Made by a program: the position numbers and the translations under genes
DNA from: an uncultured Roseibium sp.
Lineage (GTDB): Bacteria > Pseudomonadota > Alphaproteobacteria > Rhizobiales > Stappiaceae
Direction of reading: 5' to 3'
NCBI RefSeq assembly: GCF_947499295.1
Contig: NZ_CANMNP010000011.1
Coordinates: forward strand, 62,001-126,000
DNA length: 64,000 nt
Shown here: positions 25,823 to 35,249 of the stretch, piece by piece
Position numbering within the stretch: position 1 is the stretch's first letter
How the letters are laid out: every line of letters starts with the position of its first letter
The notes under the pieces: model-generated
Databases searched by the model: none
Seen by the model: only the letters and a program-made list of their open reading frames with translations
Told to the model about the DNA's origin: nothing

Positions 25823-28108
25823 ATGATAAAAAATTCAATCGTGTCGACTGGAAGCATGTGTCTGAAATCAGCGCTTCTGGCGGCAGCTGTTCTCACGGTC
25901 CCTTTCGGTGCCAATGCCCAACAACTCGATCTGTCGGTTCTGGAAACAAAGACAGAAGAACGGCGCACGATCCGTCGACTCACTGCGACGGCGGACCAGA
26001 TGCGCCTAGAGGGCGAGTTTTCAGAACTGCGTCTTGCCCTTTACGCGCCACGTGACGAGGCTTTGCTTTACCGCAAACTGCAGGTCGACTATCTGACGGC
26101 CGTCTCCGCAGCACCGGAGTATTCCAACCTGAGCGTCACGATCAACGGACAGTTTGTCGGTGACATTGAACTAACCTCCGGCGAACAGGCATCTTTGCGA
26201 AGCTTCGATCTGCCGCCCGGACTGATCGTCGAGGGATTTAACGAAGTCCGCTTTGTTGCGAGACACAAGCACCGGGTCGATTGCACCATCCCAGCTACCT
26301 ATGAGCTTTGGACGGTGCTCAATCCAGCCAACACCGGGCTTGTCTTCGACCCCGGCGCCGACACTGCACCGAAACTCGTTTCCGGTCTGGAAGTCCTCAG
26401 GGCAATTCCCAACGACGTGACAGGCTCGACAAATTTCCGGCTGGTCCAGCCCGCCAACATGAGCATGTCCAATCTGGATCGATCTCTCGCCGTGGCGCAG
26501 GCGGTAGCGGTTTTCGGAAAATATCAGAATCCGAACATCGAGATCCGGACCGAACCTGGCACCAATGCAGGAATGGACATTATTGTCGGCACGCGTGCGG
26601 AACTGTCAAAGGCCGGCTATGCAGTCGGGCGGACCCGGTCCGGTATCCAAGGACTAGTGCTCATGCGTAGTCCGGAAACAGGCCGATTGTCGCTTTTGAT
26701 TGCCGCAGACAGTCGACCTGCATTGGACCATTCCATCGCACAATTTCAAGAAGCGCTGTCAAAGCTTCCAATCACCGGCACGCAGCGCGGGATCAAAGTA
26801 TTCACAACCAAGTTTGGTTACGAGATAACGCCAGGAACAGCTGTTTCACTTGCTGAACTGGGGGTCAGCAGCCAACGTTTCGATGGCCGGCTCATGCAAC
26901 GGGACTTCTCCATCAGATTGCCGGAAGACTATTTCGTCGGCGATTATGGAAAGGCGACTCTGAGCCTGGATATTGAGGCGCTTGCCAACCTTTCGAATGC
27001 AAACCGGCTTCAGGTGTTTGCAAATGGAGCTGCTCTTGCTTCAGCGGAATTGACCAGGGAAGGGATCACTTCCCGCTCGCCGGTGAACATTCCTCTCGGA
27101 GGATTTTCACCCGGCTTCAACGAGCTTCGCATTGAAGTGTCCTCTCTGACTTCCGAGGATGAGGTTTGCGATGTCTCATCGCTCAATGGGGTCGATCGTT
27201 TGGCCTTCGAGACAAGCACCTCCACGATCGAATTCGATTCTCTGGCCAGAATGCGTGTGACGCCAAGCGTGTCGCCGGGCAATCTGTTGCCTCAAAGCAC
27301 TGCGGATAACCGGCCAACCTATATTCAGGTGCCGTCAAATGACCGCAACAGCCTCGAGGCCGCTGCTCAGCTTGCTGTAGCGGCATCTGCCATCAACCAG
27401 ATTGTCCAGCCTGTCTCGCTAGTCATGGGCGCCGGTGATGTTGGGTCTCAACCAGGCTTGATCGTAGCGCCCGTCAACCGGCTTTCCGGCCTCGCAAAGC
27501 AGGCTTACACCGATACGCTTCAAGACACTCGCCGAAGCGCATCTCGCGGCCATGTCGCAAATTTCGTCGGCCTTGAGACCCTTGATGCGAATGAGCCAGG
27601 CCTTTGGGCAGATTTGAGAAGATATGCCAACTCGGCATGGCGCAACATGGGGTTCAAATTAGGTTCTGAATTTCAGACGCAAAAAAGCTTCAAGCTTGAA
27701 AAGAATGATGTTCTCATCTCACAGCGAACCACCGATCTCACACCGCAAGAAAGCTGGGTCGCGTTTTTTGGCGCACCCGTGAAGCAGGACGTTTGGACGG
27801 TCGTCACCGGATTGACGGGCGACGATGTCAAGTCCGGAGTTGACACGCTTCTTCGGGAGGGAAGACTGGCCTGGCTCGGGGGCGACACATCGCTTTACAA
27901 AACGTCTGACAACACCGTTCTGTCCGACCGTTTCTCAGAAGCAAATTATTTTGCGTCGCTCGCCAATCCTTCCGAGCTCAGAAACAGCCGGTTGGTTGTT
28001 GCCGGCGTGATTTCGCACAACATGCTCGACTTTGTGGTCTTCATGGTGCTGTTCGGCGTCGTTCTGGCATTCAGCTACTATGTTGCGCTCAGAAAATCAG
28101 GGCGCTGA
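25823..28108 (+). CDS. bcsB: Cellulose synthase regulatory/periplasmic subunit
   Basis: A 761-residue BcsB. The start at 25823 (MIKNSIVSTG) follows the bcsA stop by 8 bases and gives a clear signal peptide ending NAQ. The body is the BcsB carbohydrate-binding/flavodoxin-like pair repeated twice (blocks near residues 110-230 and 390-510). The single C-terminal membrane anchor (MLDFVVFMVLFGVVLAFSYY) contacts BcsA. BcsB guides the nascent glucan through the periplasm. A longer upstream frame exists but overlaps bcsA and lacks a signal peptide. Confidence 0.93.
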   Translation: MIKNSIVSTGSMCLKSALLAAAVLTVPFGANAQQLDLSVLETKTEERRTIRRLTATADQMRLEGEFSELRLALYAPRDEALLYRKLQVDYLTAVSAAPEYSNLSVTINGQFVGDIELTSGEQASLRSFDLPPGLIVEGFNEVRFVARHKHRVDCTIPATYELWTVLNPANTGLVFDPGADTAPKLVSGLEVLRAIPNDVTGSTNFRLVQPANMSMSNLDRSLAVAQAVAVFGKYQNPNIEIRTEPGTNAGMDIIVGTRAELSKAGYAVGRTRSGIQGLVLMRSPETGRLSLLIAADSRPALDHSIAQFQEALSKLPITGTQRGIKVFTTKFGYEITPGTAVSLAELGVSSQRFDGRLMQRDFSIRLPEDYFVGDYGKATLSLDIEALANLSNANRLQVFANGAALASAELTREGITSRSPVNIPLGGFSPGFNELRIEVSSLTSEDEVCDVSSLNGVDRLAFETSTSTIEFDSLARMRVTPSVSPGNLLPQSTADNRPTYIQVPSNDRNSLEAAAQLAVAASAINQIVQPVSLVMGAGDVGSQPGLIVAPVNRLSGLAKQAYTDTLQDTRRSASRGHVANFVGLETLDANEPGLWADLRRYANSAWRNMGFKLGSEFQTQKSFKLEKNDVLISQRTTDLTPQESWVAFFGAPVKQDVWTVVTGLTGDDVKSGVDTLLREGRLAWLGGDTSLYKTSDNTVLSDRFSEANYFASLANPSELRNSRLVVAGVISHNMLDFVVFMVLFGVVLAFSYYVALRKSGR

Positions 28109-28109
28109 A

Positions 28110-29207
28110 ATGTTGAAAACTGTCATTTCAGCACTGCTTGCAATTGTGCTTGCTTCGAGCAGCGCTGTGTCCGACCCGGTATTCGGACACGGCGCCCGCG
28201 AAAAAGATGCGTTGTCGCTGTGGCTGAGGTCTGCCTGGCGTGACTACAAGAGCCGCTTCGTCACGGACGCCGGTGCTGTTATTGACGACGCCAACAAGGG
28301 CATCAGCCACAGCGAAAGCCAAGGTTACGGTATGGTTCTGGCCGTTGCCGCGGACGATCTCGACGCGTTTCAGCTTATTCGAGACTACTCGTTTGAAACG
28401 CTTCAGGTCCGCAACGACAGCCTCTTTGCCTGGAAAGTCGAACACACGGACCAAGGCCCCAATATTACGGATATCAACAATGCAACGGATGGGGACCTAC
28501 TCATTGCCTGGGCACTTCTAGAGGCTTACAAGCGATGGGACAATCCTGACAACCTGGCTTCTGCAAGGAAAATCCTGCAGGACGTTGCCACTCTTCTCGT
28601 ACACGAAACAAGCCTTGGCCCGGTTCTTCTTCCAGGTGCAATGGGATTTGTTGAAGACGAGGGAAAGACCTTGACGGTCAATCCGTCCTATTGGGTGTTT
28701 CCCGCCCTGGAAAGCATTGCCCAATTCGACAGATCGGCCAACTGGGCAGAGATCGCTGTTGTGGGCGAGGAAATTCTGGATCTTTCCCAACGGGCACCCA
28801 CCTATCTTCCACCAGACTGGGTGGACATCAGCGGCTTCAAACTCGTGCCTTCCGATAAATTCCCACCGGAGTTCGGCTACAACGCCATTCGCATTCCGCT
28901 TTATCTCGCATTTTCCAGCAACGCGTTTCGCGAGAAGAAAGCAGCCGATTTTTCAACATTGCACGGTTTCAGCAATCCAGGTGGACCAGCGGTCACCCAG
29001 GTTGTGACCGGTGCGATACAGTCCACAATGAGTGAGATCGGATTTCGATCAATCGTCGCATTGTCGCGCTGCATCGACACGTCAGAACCTTTTCCGACCT
29101 CACTACTGCAGTTCGGATCGGACTCTTATTACTCCTCAACACTTCAGATTTTTACAGTTCTCGCACTTGCAGAGAGGAACCCAAAATGTCTTTCTCCAGA
29201 ATGGTGA
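28110..29207 (+). CDS. bcsZ: Periplasmic cellulase, GH8
   Basis: A 365-residue endo-beta-1,4-glucanase of glycoside hydrolase family 8. A signal peptide (residues 1-21) is followed by the GH8 catalytic Glu in SHSESQGYGMVLA and the Asp in DGDLLIAWALL. BcsZ is needed for normal cellulose export, trimming misfolded or excess chains. The ATG begins 1 base after the bcsB stop. Its end overlaps the TPR gene by 22 bases, showing a single operon. Confidence 0.92.
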   Translation: MLKTVISALLAIVLASSSAVSDPVFGHGAREKDALSLWLRSAWRDYKSRFVTDAGAVIDDANKGISHSESQGYGMVLAVAADDLDAFQLIRDYSFETLQVRNDSLFAWKVEHTDQGPNITDINNATDGDLLIAWALLEAYKRWDNPDNLASARKILQDVATLLVHETSLGPVLLPGAMGFVEDEGKTLTVNPSYWVFPALESIAQFDRSANWAEIAVVGEEILDLSQRAPTYLPPDWVDISGFKLVPSDKFPPEFGYNAIRIPLYLAFSSNAFREKKAADFSTLHGFSNPGGPAVTQVVTGAIQSTMSEIGFRSIVALSRCIDTSEPFPTSLLQFGSDSYYSSTLQIFTVLALAERNPKCLSPEW

Positions 29208-30973
29208 TTGCCGCGCTTGCTCTAACGCTCGCCACCAATGGCGTCGATGCGCAGTCCGCCCCTTGGGAAGCCGCGCCGAGCCAACCGTCGGGAAGCCTTC
29301 CCCTAACGCTTAAACTGCAAAGCAACGATCAACCAATAGCGCAACCGGTGAGCGTTTCACCCTTTTCTCTCACGGTTGACAAGCCGACCGGGCCTGCTAA
29401 CGGCCAAGGCGTCGTCACTGCAGAGCCGGAGGTGGATGAATCCGCACTGCGCTACTACGCGAAGAATGGCGAAATCGGACGCGTTTCGGCGGAAATAAAG
29501 AGGCTCAAAAGCCTTCACCCTGAATGGGAACCACCGGAGAATATCTTCGACACCAATCGGATCGAAGTAAACGAGCAACCTCTGTGGGATCTGTTTGCTG
29601 CGAAAAAAACACAGGAGCTTTATGCCAAAATCCGAGAATATATAAAGCTTTATCCTGGTTATGAGCCCTCCACTGAACTGCGCCGGCAAATTGTCAACGC
29701 AGAGGCACGCAAAGCGCTGGTCCAGGCGTCAAACATCGAAAACAATGGTGAAGTGATCAGGCTTGCAGTGGAAAACCCCGACCTGCTCGTTTGCCGCGAG
29801 ATCGATGTTATCTGGCGGACCGCAAAAGCGCTGTTGAGCGCTGGCCAGGAGCTGAAAGCCCTTGAGGCCTACAAGTACATTCTGGCCAATTGCAGCGATG
29901 AAAAAGAACGTATTGCCACGGTTCAAAAAGCGGCCGAACTGTTGCCGCGCAATGCCGTCGAGCAATTGGTCCAGATGGGTAGAACACGGCTGGATGGGCA
30001 ATCGGAATTCAATCAGGTTTATCTGAACATTCTGCGCGGGGAGATTGGCAACGGGGCAGCAGATATCACTGCGCTCGTTGACACCTCTGATCTGGAGGCA
30101 CTCGGCCGCGCAGCCAAGTCGCTCAAGAACCCGGAAGATGCTGAACTTCTCGGCTGGTACTTCTATTCCAGAGAAGACTACAAAATCGCTGAAACCTGGT
30201 TCCGCACTGCTCACAAGATGAAGCCCACAGTCAAATCCATTGAAGGAATTGTGGTTTCTCTCAAGGAGGCAGGAAGCTACGAAGAAGCGGAAGAACTGGC
30301 GTACAAAAACCGCAGGAGGGATCCTCTCATCCTGAAGGCCTACCTCGAAGTGGTCGCCATTGCGCTCATCGAGGGATATGGCGAAGAGATGGAGTTCAAG
30401 CGGCTTTCACGCTTTGCCAACGTCATCCAGGATGCTGAATCGCCAATTGCCGCCCAGGTCCTCGGTTGGCACTTCTATGAGATGCACGAATTTGAAGAAG
30501 CGGAAATCTGGTTCGACAAGTCAATGCAGTATCAGCCCAATGAAGCAGCGGTGCTTGGTCTGGTTGTCGTTGCCCAGCGCACGAAACAAAAAGCCCGTGA
30601 ACAGCAACTTGTCGCCGAATGGTCCGGTGATTTTCCTGCACTCAGAACAGTTGCCACCAAGAGCAATAAATCAACGGTGGCAACCAGCCGCAAGAAGCGG
30701 CCATCCGTTTCCCGCTCTAACACTGCTATCCGCTCCGCGGAACGTGAAATGGGCGATGGCGATTGGCGCGGTGCGCTCACATATCTTGAAAGAAACGCAG
30801 CCGGTGGCCGGGAAAGCCGTAAAGCAATGCTCATGCGCGCTTGGTCGCTATATCACACAGGCAAGAGCAAAGAGGCTCATCGGCTCTTTGCTGAGGCAGA
30901 CAAGGCGCGCTCCACAAAAGAAACACGGCAAGGCAAGTGGTTTTCCGAAAAGAAGATGTACAAGTACCAGTAA
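29186..30973 (+). CDS. bcsK: Cellulose-operon TPR protein, BcsK-like
   Basis: A 595-residue exported protein: signal peptide (residues 1-23), a Pro/Ser-rich linker, then repeated helix-turn-helix TPR units (clear from about residue 190 to 460 and again at 520-580, for example GWYFYSREDYKIAETWFRTA). There is no C-terminal beta-barrel, so it is not a complete BcsC porin. This TPR-only fourth gene is known for the alphaproteobacterial (Agrobacterium-type) bcs operons, where it is called bcsK. I use the symbol on layout rather than sequence identity. A strong terminator follows. Confidence 0.7.
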   Translation: MSFSRMVIAALALTLATNGVDAQSAPWEAAPSQPSGSLPLTLKLQSNDQPIAQPVSVSPFSLTVDKPTGPANGQGVVTAEPEVDESALRYYAKNGEIGRVSAEIKRLKSLHPEWEPPENIFDTNRIEVNEQPLWDLFAAKKTQELYAKIREYIKLYPGYEPSTELRRQIVNAEARKALVQASNIENNGEVIRLAVENPDLLVCREIDVIWRTAKALLSAGQELKALEAYKYILANCSDEKERIATVQKAAELLPRNAVEQLVQMGRTRLDGQSEFNQVYLNILRGEIGNGAADITALVDTSDLEALGRAAKSLKNPEDAELLGWYFYSREDYKIAETWFRTAHKMKPTVKSIEGIVVSLKEAGSYEEAEELAYKNRRRDPLILKAYLEVVAIALIEGYGEEMEFKRLSRFANVIQDAESPIAAQVLGWHFYEMHEFEEAEIWFDKSMQYQPNEAAVLGLVVVAQRTKQKAREQQLVAEWSGDFPALRTVATKSNKSTVATSRKKRPSVSRSNTAIRSAEREMGDGDWRGALTYLERNAAGGRESRKAMLMRAWSLYHTGKSKEAHRLFAEADKARSTKETRQGKWFSEKKMYKYQ

Positions 30974-31006
30974 GCACTGGTTGCTTGCTTAAGCCTGCCA
31001 ATTCGT

Positions 31007-31033
31007 CCCCGGATAGTCTTATCCGGGGATTTT
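31007..31033 (+). terminator. Rho-independent terminator of the cellulose operon
   Basis: A perfect 9-bp stem, CCCCGGATA / TATCCGGGG (31007-31015 with 31020-31028), closes a 4-base loop and is followed by ATTTTC. It lies 34 bases after the TPR gene. Confidence 0.9.
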
Positions 31034-31098
31034 CTGTTTCAAAGAAACGCTTTTCAGCAACTTAACAGCCGAGCCTCGCTCTTGTCCTTCAATTGCGA

Positions 31099-31659
31099 TT
31101 AGGCCGCCGCTAAAAACATCAGCATTGTTTTCCGGAAATTGACGAGGGTCTGTTCGTCGTCTTCAAGTTTTCTTTTCAAGACCGAACCTTCCAACGCAGT
31201 GACAACAAATTCGGCAAGTGACTTTGCTGTTTCGTCGCTTCGAATACTACCGTCCTGCTGGCCCTCAACAATGCAGGCTTCAAAGTCTGCAATCCAGGCT
31301 GAGTAGACCTCCTTCAGGGCTTCTCGGAACTCTGGTTCGTGCGCCATTTCACTGGTGAAGTTTCCAACCAGGCAGCCCGATTGGGATACGTTGAACGCTG
31401 CAAGATGGGCGTCAATTCGATCAAGCGGACTTTGTTCCGGGTCTCTGAGTGCGGCGCGCAGATCCTCTGATTGGCGCCAATATGCCTTCAGAACCTCAAG
31501 ACCAAGTTCTTCTTTGCTTTTGAAATGATTGTAGAAAGACCCCTTTGGGACGCCGGCGTAGTCCACGACCGTTTGCACACCGCTCGCGTGGTAGCCCTTT
31601 TCGTGAAACACAGCGAGTCCAGCATCAACGATTTTTTCTTTGTGGCTTGCTCTTGGCAT
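31099..31659 (-). CDS. TetR-family regulator
   Basis: A 186-residue TetR repressor with the N-terminal HTH (residues 8-52, GYHASGVQTVVDYAGVPKGSFYNHFKSKEE) and an all-helical ligand domain. It follows a quinone-oxidoreductase gene by 81 bases and an MBL-fold gene, all minus strand. A symmetric site at 33815-33832, over the promoter of the MBL gene, is the best candidate operator. This suggests control of the three-gene unit by an electrophile or quinone, as in similar AcuR/NemR-type groups. The ligand is unproven. Confidence 0.85.
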   Translation of the reverse strand: MPRASHKEKIVDAGLAVFHEKGYHASGVQTVVDYAGVPKGSFYNHFKSKEELGLEVLKAYWRQSEDLRAALRDPEQSPLDRIDAHLAAFNVSQSGCLVGNFTSEMAHEPEFREALKEVYSAWIADFEACIVEGQQDGSIRSDETAKSLAEFVVTALEGSVLKRKLEDDEQTLVNFRKTMLMFLAAA

Positions 31660-31740
31660 TCGTCGTTACCTATTGATTTCAGACTGACGCGGGTCAGGAT
31701 TGTCCGGCCCGCACCAATCGGTTTCATTTATACTGTTCGG

Positions 31741-32691
31741 TCAGGAGGTGACGATAACAATCTTCCCTCTACGCCCACCGGCCTCTATCAAGCGGTGTGC
31801 TTCGGCGGCTTGGTCCAGTGGCAAAGTCTGTTCGACCAGCGGCTTGAGCAATCCGCGTTCTGTCAGAGACCCAAGGCGGGAAAGTCGTTCAGCGCTTGGT
31901 GTCAGGAAGACCAGATGAATCTCGGCGTTAACGCCCCAACCGTCATAGAGGCTTTGCGGGTTAGGCTGGTCGACGATGCTGACAACGCGCCCACCAGCAC
32001 CCAAAAGGCTGAGGGATTTTTGTATCGTGTCCCCACCGACGAGATCGATAATGACATCATACCCGCCATTTGAATGCGCGGCGAGCTGATCCCATGCATT
32101 GGCTGCACGGTAATCGACGGTTGTGTCCGCGCCAAGGCTCTGTACAAGGTCCTGCACCTCCTTGCGGCTGGTGGCGACCACTTCGGCACCGGCCAGGTGC
32201 GCAATCTGAACAGCAAACAGGCCGACGCCGCCAGACCCACCGTGGATCAGGACGCGATCACCTGCTTTCAGGCGTCCACGTTCAATCAAACAAACCCAAG
32301 CGGTGCTGGCCGCGATTGGTAGTGCAGCTGCACCCACAAACGACAGACCTTTGGGTTTTTTGGCGATTATTTGTGCCTGTTCGACATGGTATTCGGCATA
32401 GCCGCCTTCGTTGGACAAAACGCGCGCGCTATAGAACACGTCATCTCCCACATTGAACGCGCTAACGCCTTCCCCGACGGCTTCAACCGTTCCGGAGACA
32501 TCTACACCCAATTTGTGCGGTGTCGGCATGTAAGCTGCATAGTCGCCGCGGCGGACTTGGACATCGAATGGGTTGACAGCGGCGGCTTCGACCTTGACAA
32601 GGACTTCATCAATCCCCGGTGTTGGCTTTGGAACGTTCTTGATTTTCAGGGCCTCGGGGCCCCCATTGGCTTCGACAAAAACGGCGCGCAT
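31741..32691 (-). CDS. NADPH:quinone oxidoreductase-like, MDR superfamily
   Basis: A 316-residue medium-chain dehydrogenase/reductase without catalytic zinc ligands (no GHE motif). The GroES-like N-terminal half is followed by the NADPH Rossmann motif VHGGSGGVGLFAVQIA. The family reduces quinones, enones or aldehydes. It is 78 bases downstream of the MBL hydrolase gene and upstream of the TetR gene, consistent with an inducible detoxification unit. Confidence 0.88.
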   Translation of the reverse strand: MRAVFVEANGGPEALKIKNVPKPTPGIDEVLVKVEAAAVNPFDVQVRRGDYAAYMPTPHKLGVDVSGTVEAVGEGVSAFNVGDDVFYSARVLSNEGGYAEYHVEQAQIIAKKPKGLSFVGAAALPIAASTAWVCLIERGRLKAGDRVLIHGGSGGVGLFAVQIAHLAGAEVVATSRKEVQDLVQSLGADTTVDYRAANAWDQLAAHSNGGYDVIIDLVGGDTIQKSLSLLGAGGRVVSIVDQPNPQSLYDGWGVNAEIHLVFLTPSAERLSRLGSLTERGLLKPLVEQTLPLDQAAEAHRLIEAGGRRGKIVIVTS

Positions 32692-32769
32692 CTCTAAATT
32701 CCGTGGTTTTTCAGGGGAGAAGTACGAGTGCCGATGACGTCGGCACTCGCTTTGATCGGGTGGTTCAAA

Positions 32770-33765
32770 TCAGGTGGCGTAGCGCCATTCTTCTGGAACC
32801 CATGCGTAAGACCCGTCTGCGCGACGGTCGACATACCCGAAGGAGGGGAACGGCACGTGGGTGGCAGTAACCAGTGCCCGTTCCTGAGCGGCCACATCAA
32901 AGATCGCACGACGGGACTGTTTGCCATCTTCTGCGTTCGTGTCCCAAATAGCGGACGCATCGGGGTTCGCAAATTGGATGGCCGCACTGATCACGGCATC
33001 GCCGATGATGTAAAGGGTCTCGCCGCCGCTCTCGACCCGGTAGCCAGTGTGACCTGGCGTGTGGCCGGGCAATGGGAATGCAGAGATTCCGTCACCCAGA
33101 TCTTTTTCGCCTTTAAACGTGGAGATGCGACCATCAAAGACGCCTTTCCATTGACGTGCCACATCGAACCAGGGTTTCGAGATGTCGACGGCTTGCGCTT
33201 GGGCAGCTTCGCTGGTCCAATAGTTGAGATCTGTTTCATCGACGAAGACTTGGCCGTTCGGCATGACCACGTCGCCTTCTGCTGAGAACATTCCAGCAAT
33301 GTGATCCGGATGAACGTGAGTAATCAGAACCTGGTCGATGTCTTCTGGCTTCACACCAATTGCCGCCAAGTTGCCCGGGAGCAGGCCGGCGTTTGGACCG
33401 AACAGATCGCGCGCGCCACTGTCAACGAGGATCAGTTTTTCGCCAGTGTTGATAAGATAGGCATTTACGCCGTTGCGGATCGATCCGGCAGGTTGAAACA
33501 CATCAGCAAGGTAGCCGTCAGCCTGTTCAGGAGTGACATTGGCCCAAATTTGGTGAGGAAGGTCGACATAGCCGTCTCCCAGGACGGTGATCTCGTAGCT
33601 CCCTAGCTTGCGGCGGTACACCAGCGGTGTCTGCGTGCCGACAATCGGTGTCGCCGCTTGAAGGGGCATGACTAGCGAGGATGCGGCCGCACCGCCAACA
33701 GCAATTGTTGCAGCGCTTGACATGAATCTACGACGATTGATGAGAGAATTTGAGGTATCTGACAT
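32770..33765 (-). CDS. Tat-exported MBL-fold hydrolase
   Basis: A 331-residue metallo-beta-lactamase-fold hydrolase. A twin-arginine signal (NRRRFMSS, residues 10-17) implies periplasmic location. The zinc-binding motif HVHPDHIAG is clear, and GHTPGHTGY supplies further metal ligands. The opening and ligand pattern resemble lactonase/hydrolase groups, but the substrate cannot be assigned. It is the first gene of the TetR-controlled minus-strand unit, with an 18-bp dyad over its promoter. Confidence 0.87.
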   Translation of the reverse strand: MSDTSNSLINRRRFMSSAATIAVGGAAASSLVMPLQAATPIVGTQTPLVYRRKLGSYEITVLGDGYVDLPHQIWANVTPEQADGYLADVFQPAGSIRNGVNAYLINTGEKLILVDSGARDLFGPNAGLLPGNLAAIGVKPEDIDQVLITHVHPDHIAGMFSAEGDVVMPNGQVFVDETDLNYWTSEAAQAQAVDISKPWFDVARQWKGVFDGRISTFKGEKDLGDGISAFPLPGHTPGHTGYRVESGGETLYIIGDAVISAAIQFANPDASAIWDTNAEDGKQSRRAIFDVAAQERALVTATHVPFPSFGYVDRRADGSYAWVPEEWRYAT

Positions 33766-33814
33766 GGTGTGTCCTGGTTGTTCGAGTTGCGTGTACGTGG
33801 TGCTACACGATTTT

Positions 33815-33832
33815 AATATGACCGGTCGTCTT
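33815..33832. promoter_or_regulatory. Dyad operator candidate for the TetR regulator
   Basis: AATATGACC-GGTCGTCTT: the two 9-base halves match at 7 of 9 positions around GACCGGTC. It lies 50-67 bases upstream of the MBL gene, overlapping AT-rich -10-like sequence. It is the best TetR-site candidate here; no matching site was seen near the TetR gene itself. Confidence 0.5.
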
Positions 33833-34061
33833 AAACTTCAAGCCCGAAGAAAACCTGATGGATAACCCTTTCGTGATGAGAAGAAATTACGCCATTAAAA
33901 CAATTACTTGTAACATTTTTCTCTTGAGATTTTTGGACATCGAATGAAAAACGGCTGGGCTAAATCTGGCCCCGTTTACGCGATTGATCACATTGAATTC
34001 TTGAGTTTTGCTTTGGCTGCGACACAATCCTGGTCAGACGGTCCTGGTTAAACGACCCAGG

Positions 34062-34556
34062 TTAAACGACCCTGCGGGCGAGTATGATACCAAGCGTCAT
34101 GAACGCAATGCCGAGGGCCTTTTGAGCGCTGATCGGTGTCTTGACAGCACCCAAAAGTCCAAAATGATCGATGACACTCGTCGACACGATTTGACCCAAG
34201 AGGACGAGGAAAATTGCATTTCCAAGTCCAATTTTAGGCGCGATGGCTGTTACGGCGAGGACATAGAAGACAACAAAGAAACCTCCGGAGAACGAATAAA
34301 GTGGAGGCATCCTTGTTGGAAAGGACGGCACGCCCTGAACCAGCAAATATGAGGTGGCGAAGACCAGACCGACGAACATCAGAATTGCTGTTGCAAAGGT
34401 CGGGCTGGCCAATCGGGTACCGAGCCCCGCATTGATGGCGGCCATGACAGGGATGCCAATTCCGGCTGCGAATACGATAGCGCTGAGCAGTAGCATTTTG
34501 ATCATTGGATTCAGCCATTGAGTCTGGATTCTGGACGGGATCAGGCGCGCAATCAT
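34062..34556 (-). CDS. YdcZ/DUF606-like inner-membrane protein
   Basis: A 164-residue integral membrane protein with about five hydrophobic helices. It matches the DUF606 (YdcZ) drug/metabolite transporter-like family, including GIGIPVMAAINAGLGTRL and GQIVSTSVIDHFGLLG. The likely start may be at 34505 (MIKMLLL), which gives the usual family length and removes a non-membrane leader; no ribosome site decides it. It stands alone with no clear operon partner. Transport substrate is unknown. Confidence 0.75.
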   Translation of the reverse strand: MIARLIPSRIQTQWLNPMIKMLLLSAIVFAAGIGIPVMAAINAGLGTRLASPTFATAILMFVGLVFATSYLLVQGVPSFPTRMPPLYSFSGGFFVVFYVLAVTAIAPKIGLGNAIFLVLLGQIVSTSVIDHFGLLGAVKTPISAQKALGIAFMTLGIILARRVV

Positions 34557-34747
34557 TTAGAGTTTGCGAAACGCGTAACGAGATCATAGGGCTGCGTGTG
34601 CGATCACCTGCGAGGTAACGAAATGTGTCCTTAAACTCGAAGGCGTGCGATAGCATGATCGGCGCATTCGATTGGGTCGCAAGAAGCAAACCTGCTGTCA
34701 GGAAGAAGCAACAAAGTTCCGGCTCTTAGGTCGGGCAACGTCAGCGA

Positions 34748-35167
34748 TCAGTTCTTGGAGTGAGAATCGTAGACTTTGCCGCTTATTTTCCACTCGCCGT
34801 CCTTTTTGTAGAGAACAAAGAAATCGGTGAAGCGGTTTTCACCCCAGTGGATGAATTCGACGCGGGCTGCTGCGGCCGGACCCGAAACGTTGATCCAGGC
34901 GATATGGTGTTGGACGTCCGGAGCAGGACCGCCTTCGGAAACAGCGCCTGCGAATGTGTCTGCATCCATATTGTAGACCGTTCCCCCGATGGAACCGACA
35001 ATATGCGCATGGTCGAAAAAGCCGGTCCGGGCCAGAGCGCCGTCACCTTTTTTTGCGGCGTCGATATAAGGCTTCAACGCCTTTTCGATCGCTTTGTATT
35101 CACCGAAGCTTTGAGCTTCGTCTGCTGTGTTTTCGACGCTGAGTGCGGTGGTGTTACTGTTTGACAT
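34748..35167 (-). CDS. SnoaL/lumazine-binding-like protein, cytosolic paralogue
   Basis: A 139-residue NTF2-like fold protein of the putative lumazine-binding type. Signature blocks are KGDGALARTGFFDHAHIVGS, NMDADTFAG, HHIAWINVSGPAAAARVEF and FTDFFVLY. It has no signal peptide. It is a close paralogue of 36036-36509, which does have one. The gene is next to a TetR regulator and has that regulator's operator (35216-35229) in its leader. The function is unknown, though proteins of this fold often act in detoxification. Confidence 0.82.
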   Translation of the reverse strand: MSNSNTTALSVENTADEAQSFGEYKAIEKALKPYIDAAKKGDGALARTGFFDHAHIVGSIGGTVYNMDADTFAGAVSEGGPAPDVQHHIAWINVSGPAAAARVEFIHWGENRFTDFFVLYKKDGEWKISGKVYDSHSKN

Positions 35168-35215
35168 TTTGTCTCTCCAGGAGAGTTCATGGATCTGCGT
35201 TAATGCAATACTGAC

Positions 35216-35229
35216 CTACATGTATGTAG
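35216..35229. promoter_or_regulatory. TetR operator 1
   Basis: CTACAT-GT-ATGTAG, upstream of the cytosolic NTF2-like gene (start 35167) and downstream of the tetR stop. Same half-sites as at 35802 and 35975. Confidence 0.8.
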
Positions 35230-35249
35230 TCTGTAAGAAATAAAAAGAG

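Noticed and set aside
29186..30973. Full-length BcsC cellulose porin
   Set aside because: There is a TPR region but no C-terminal beta-barrel.
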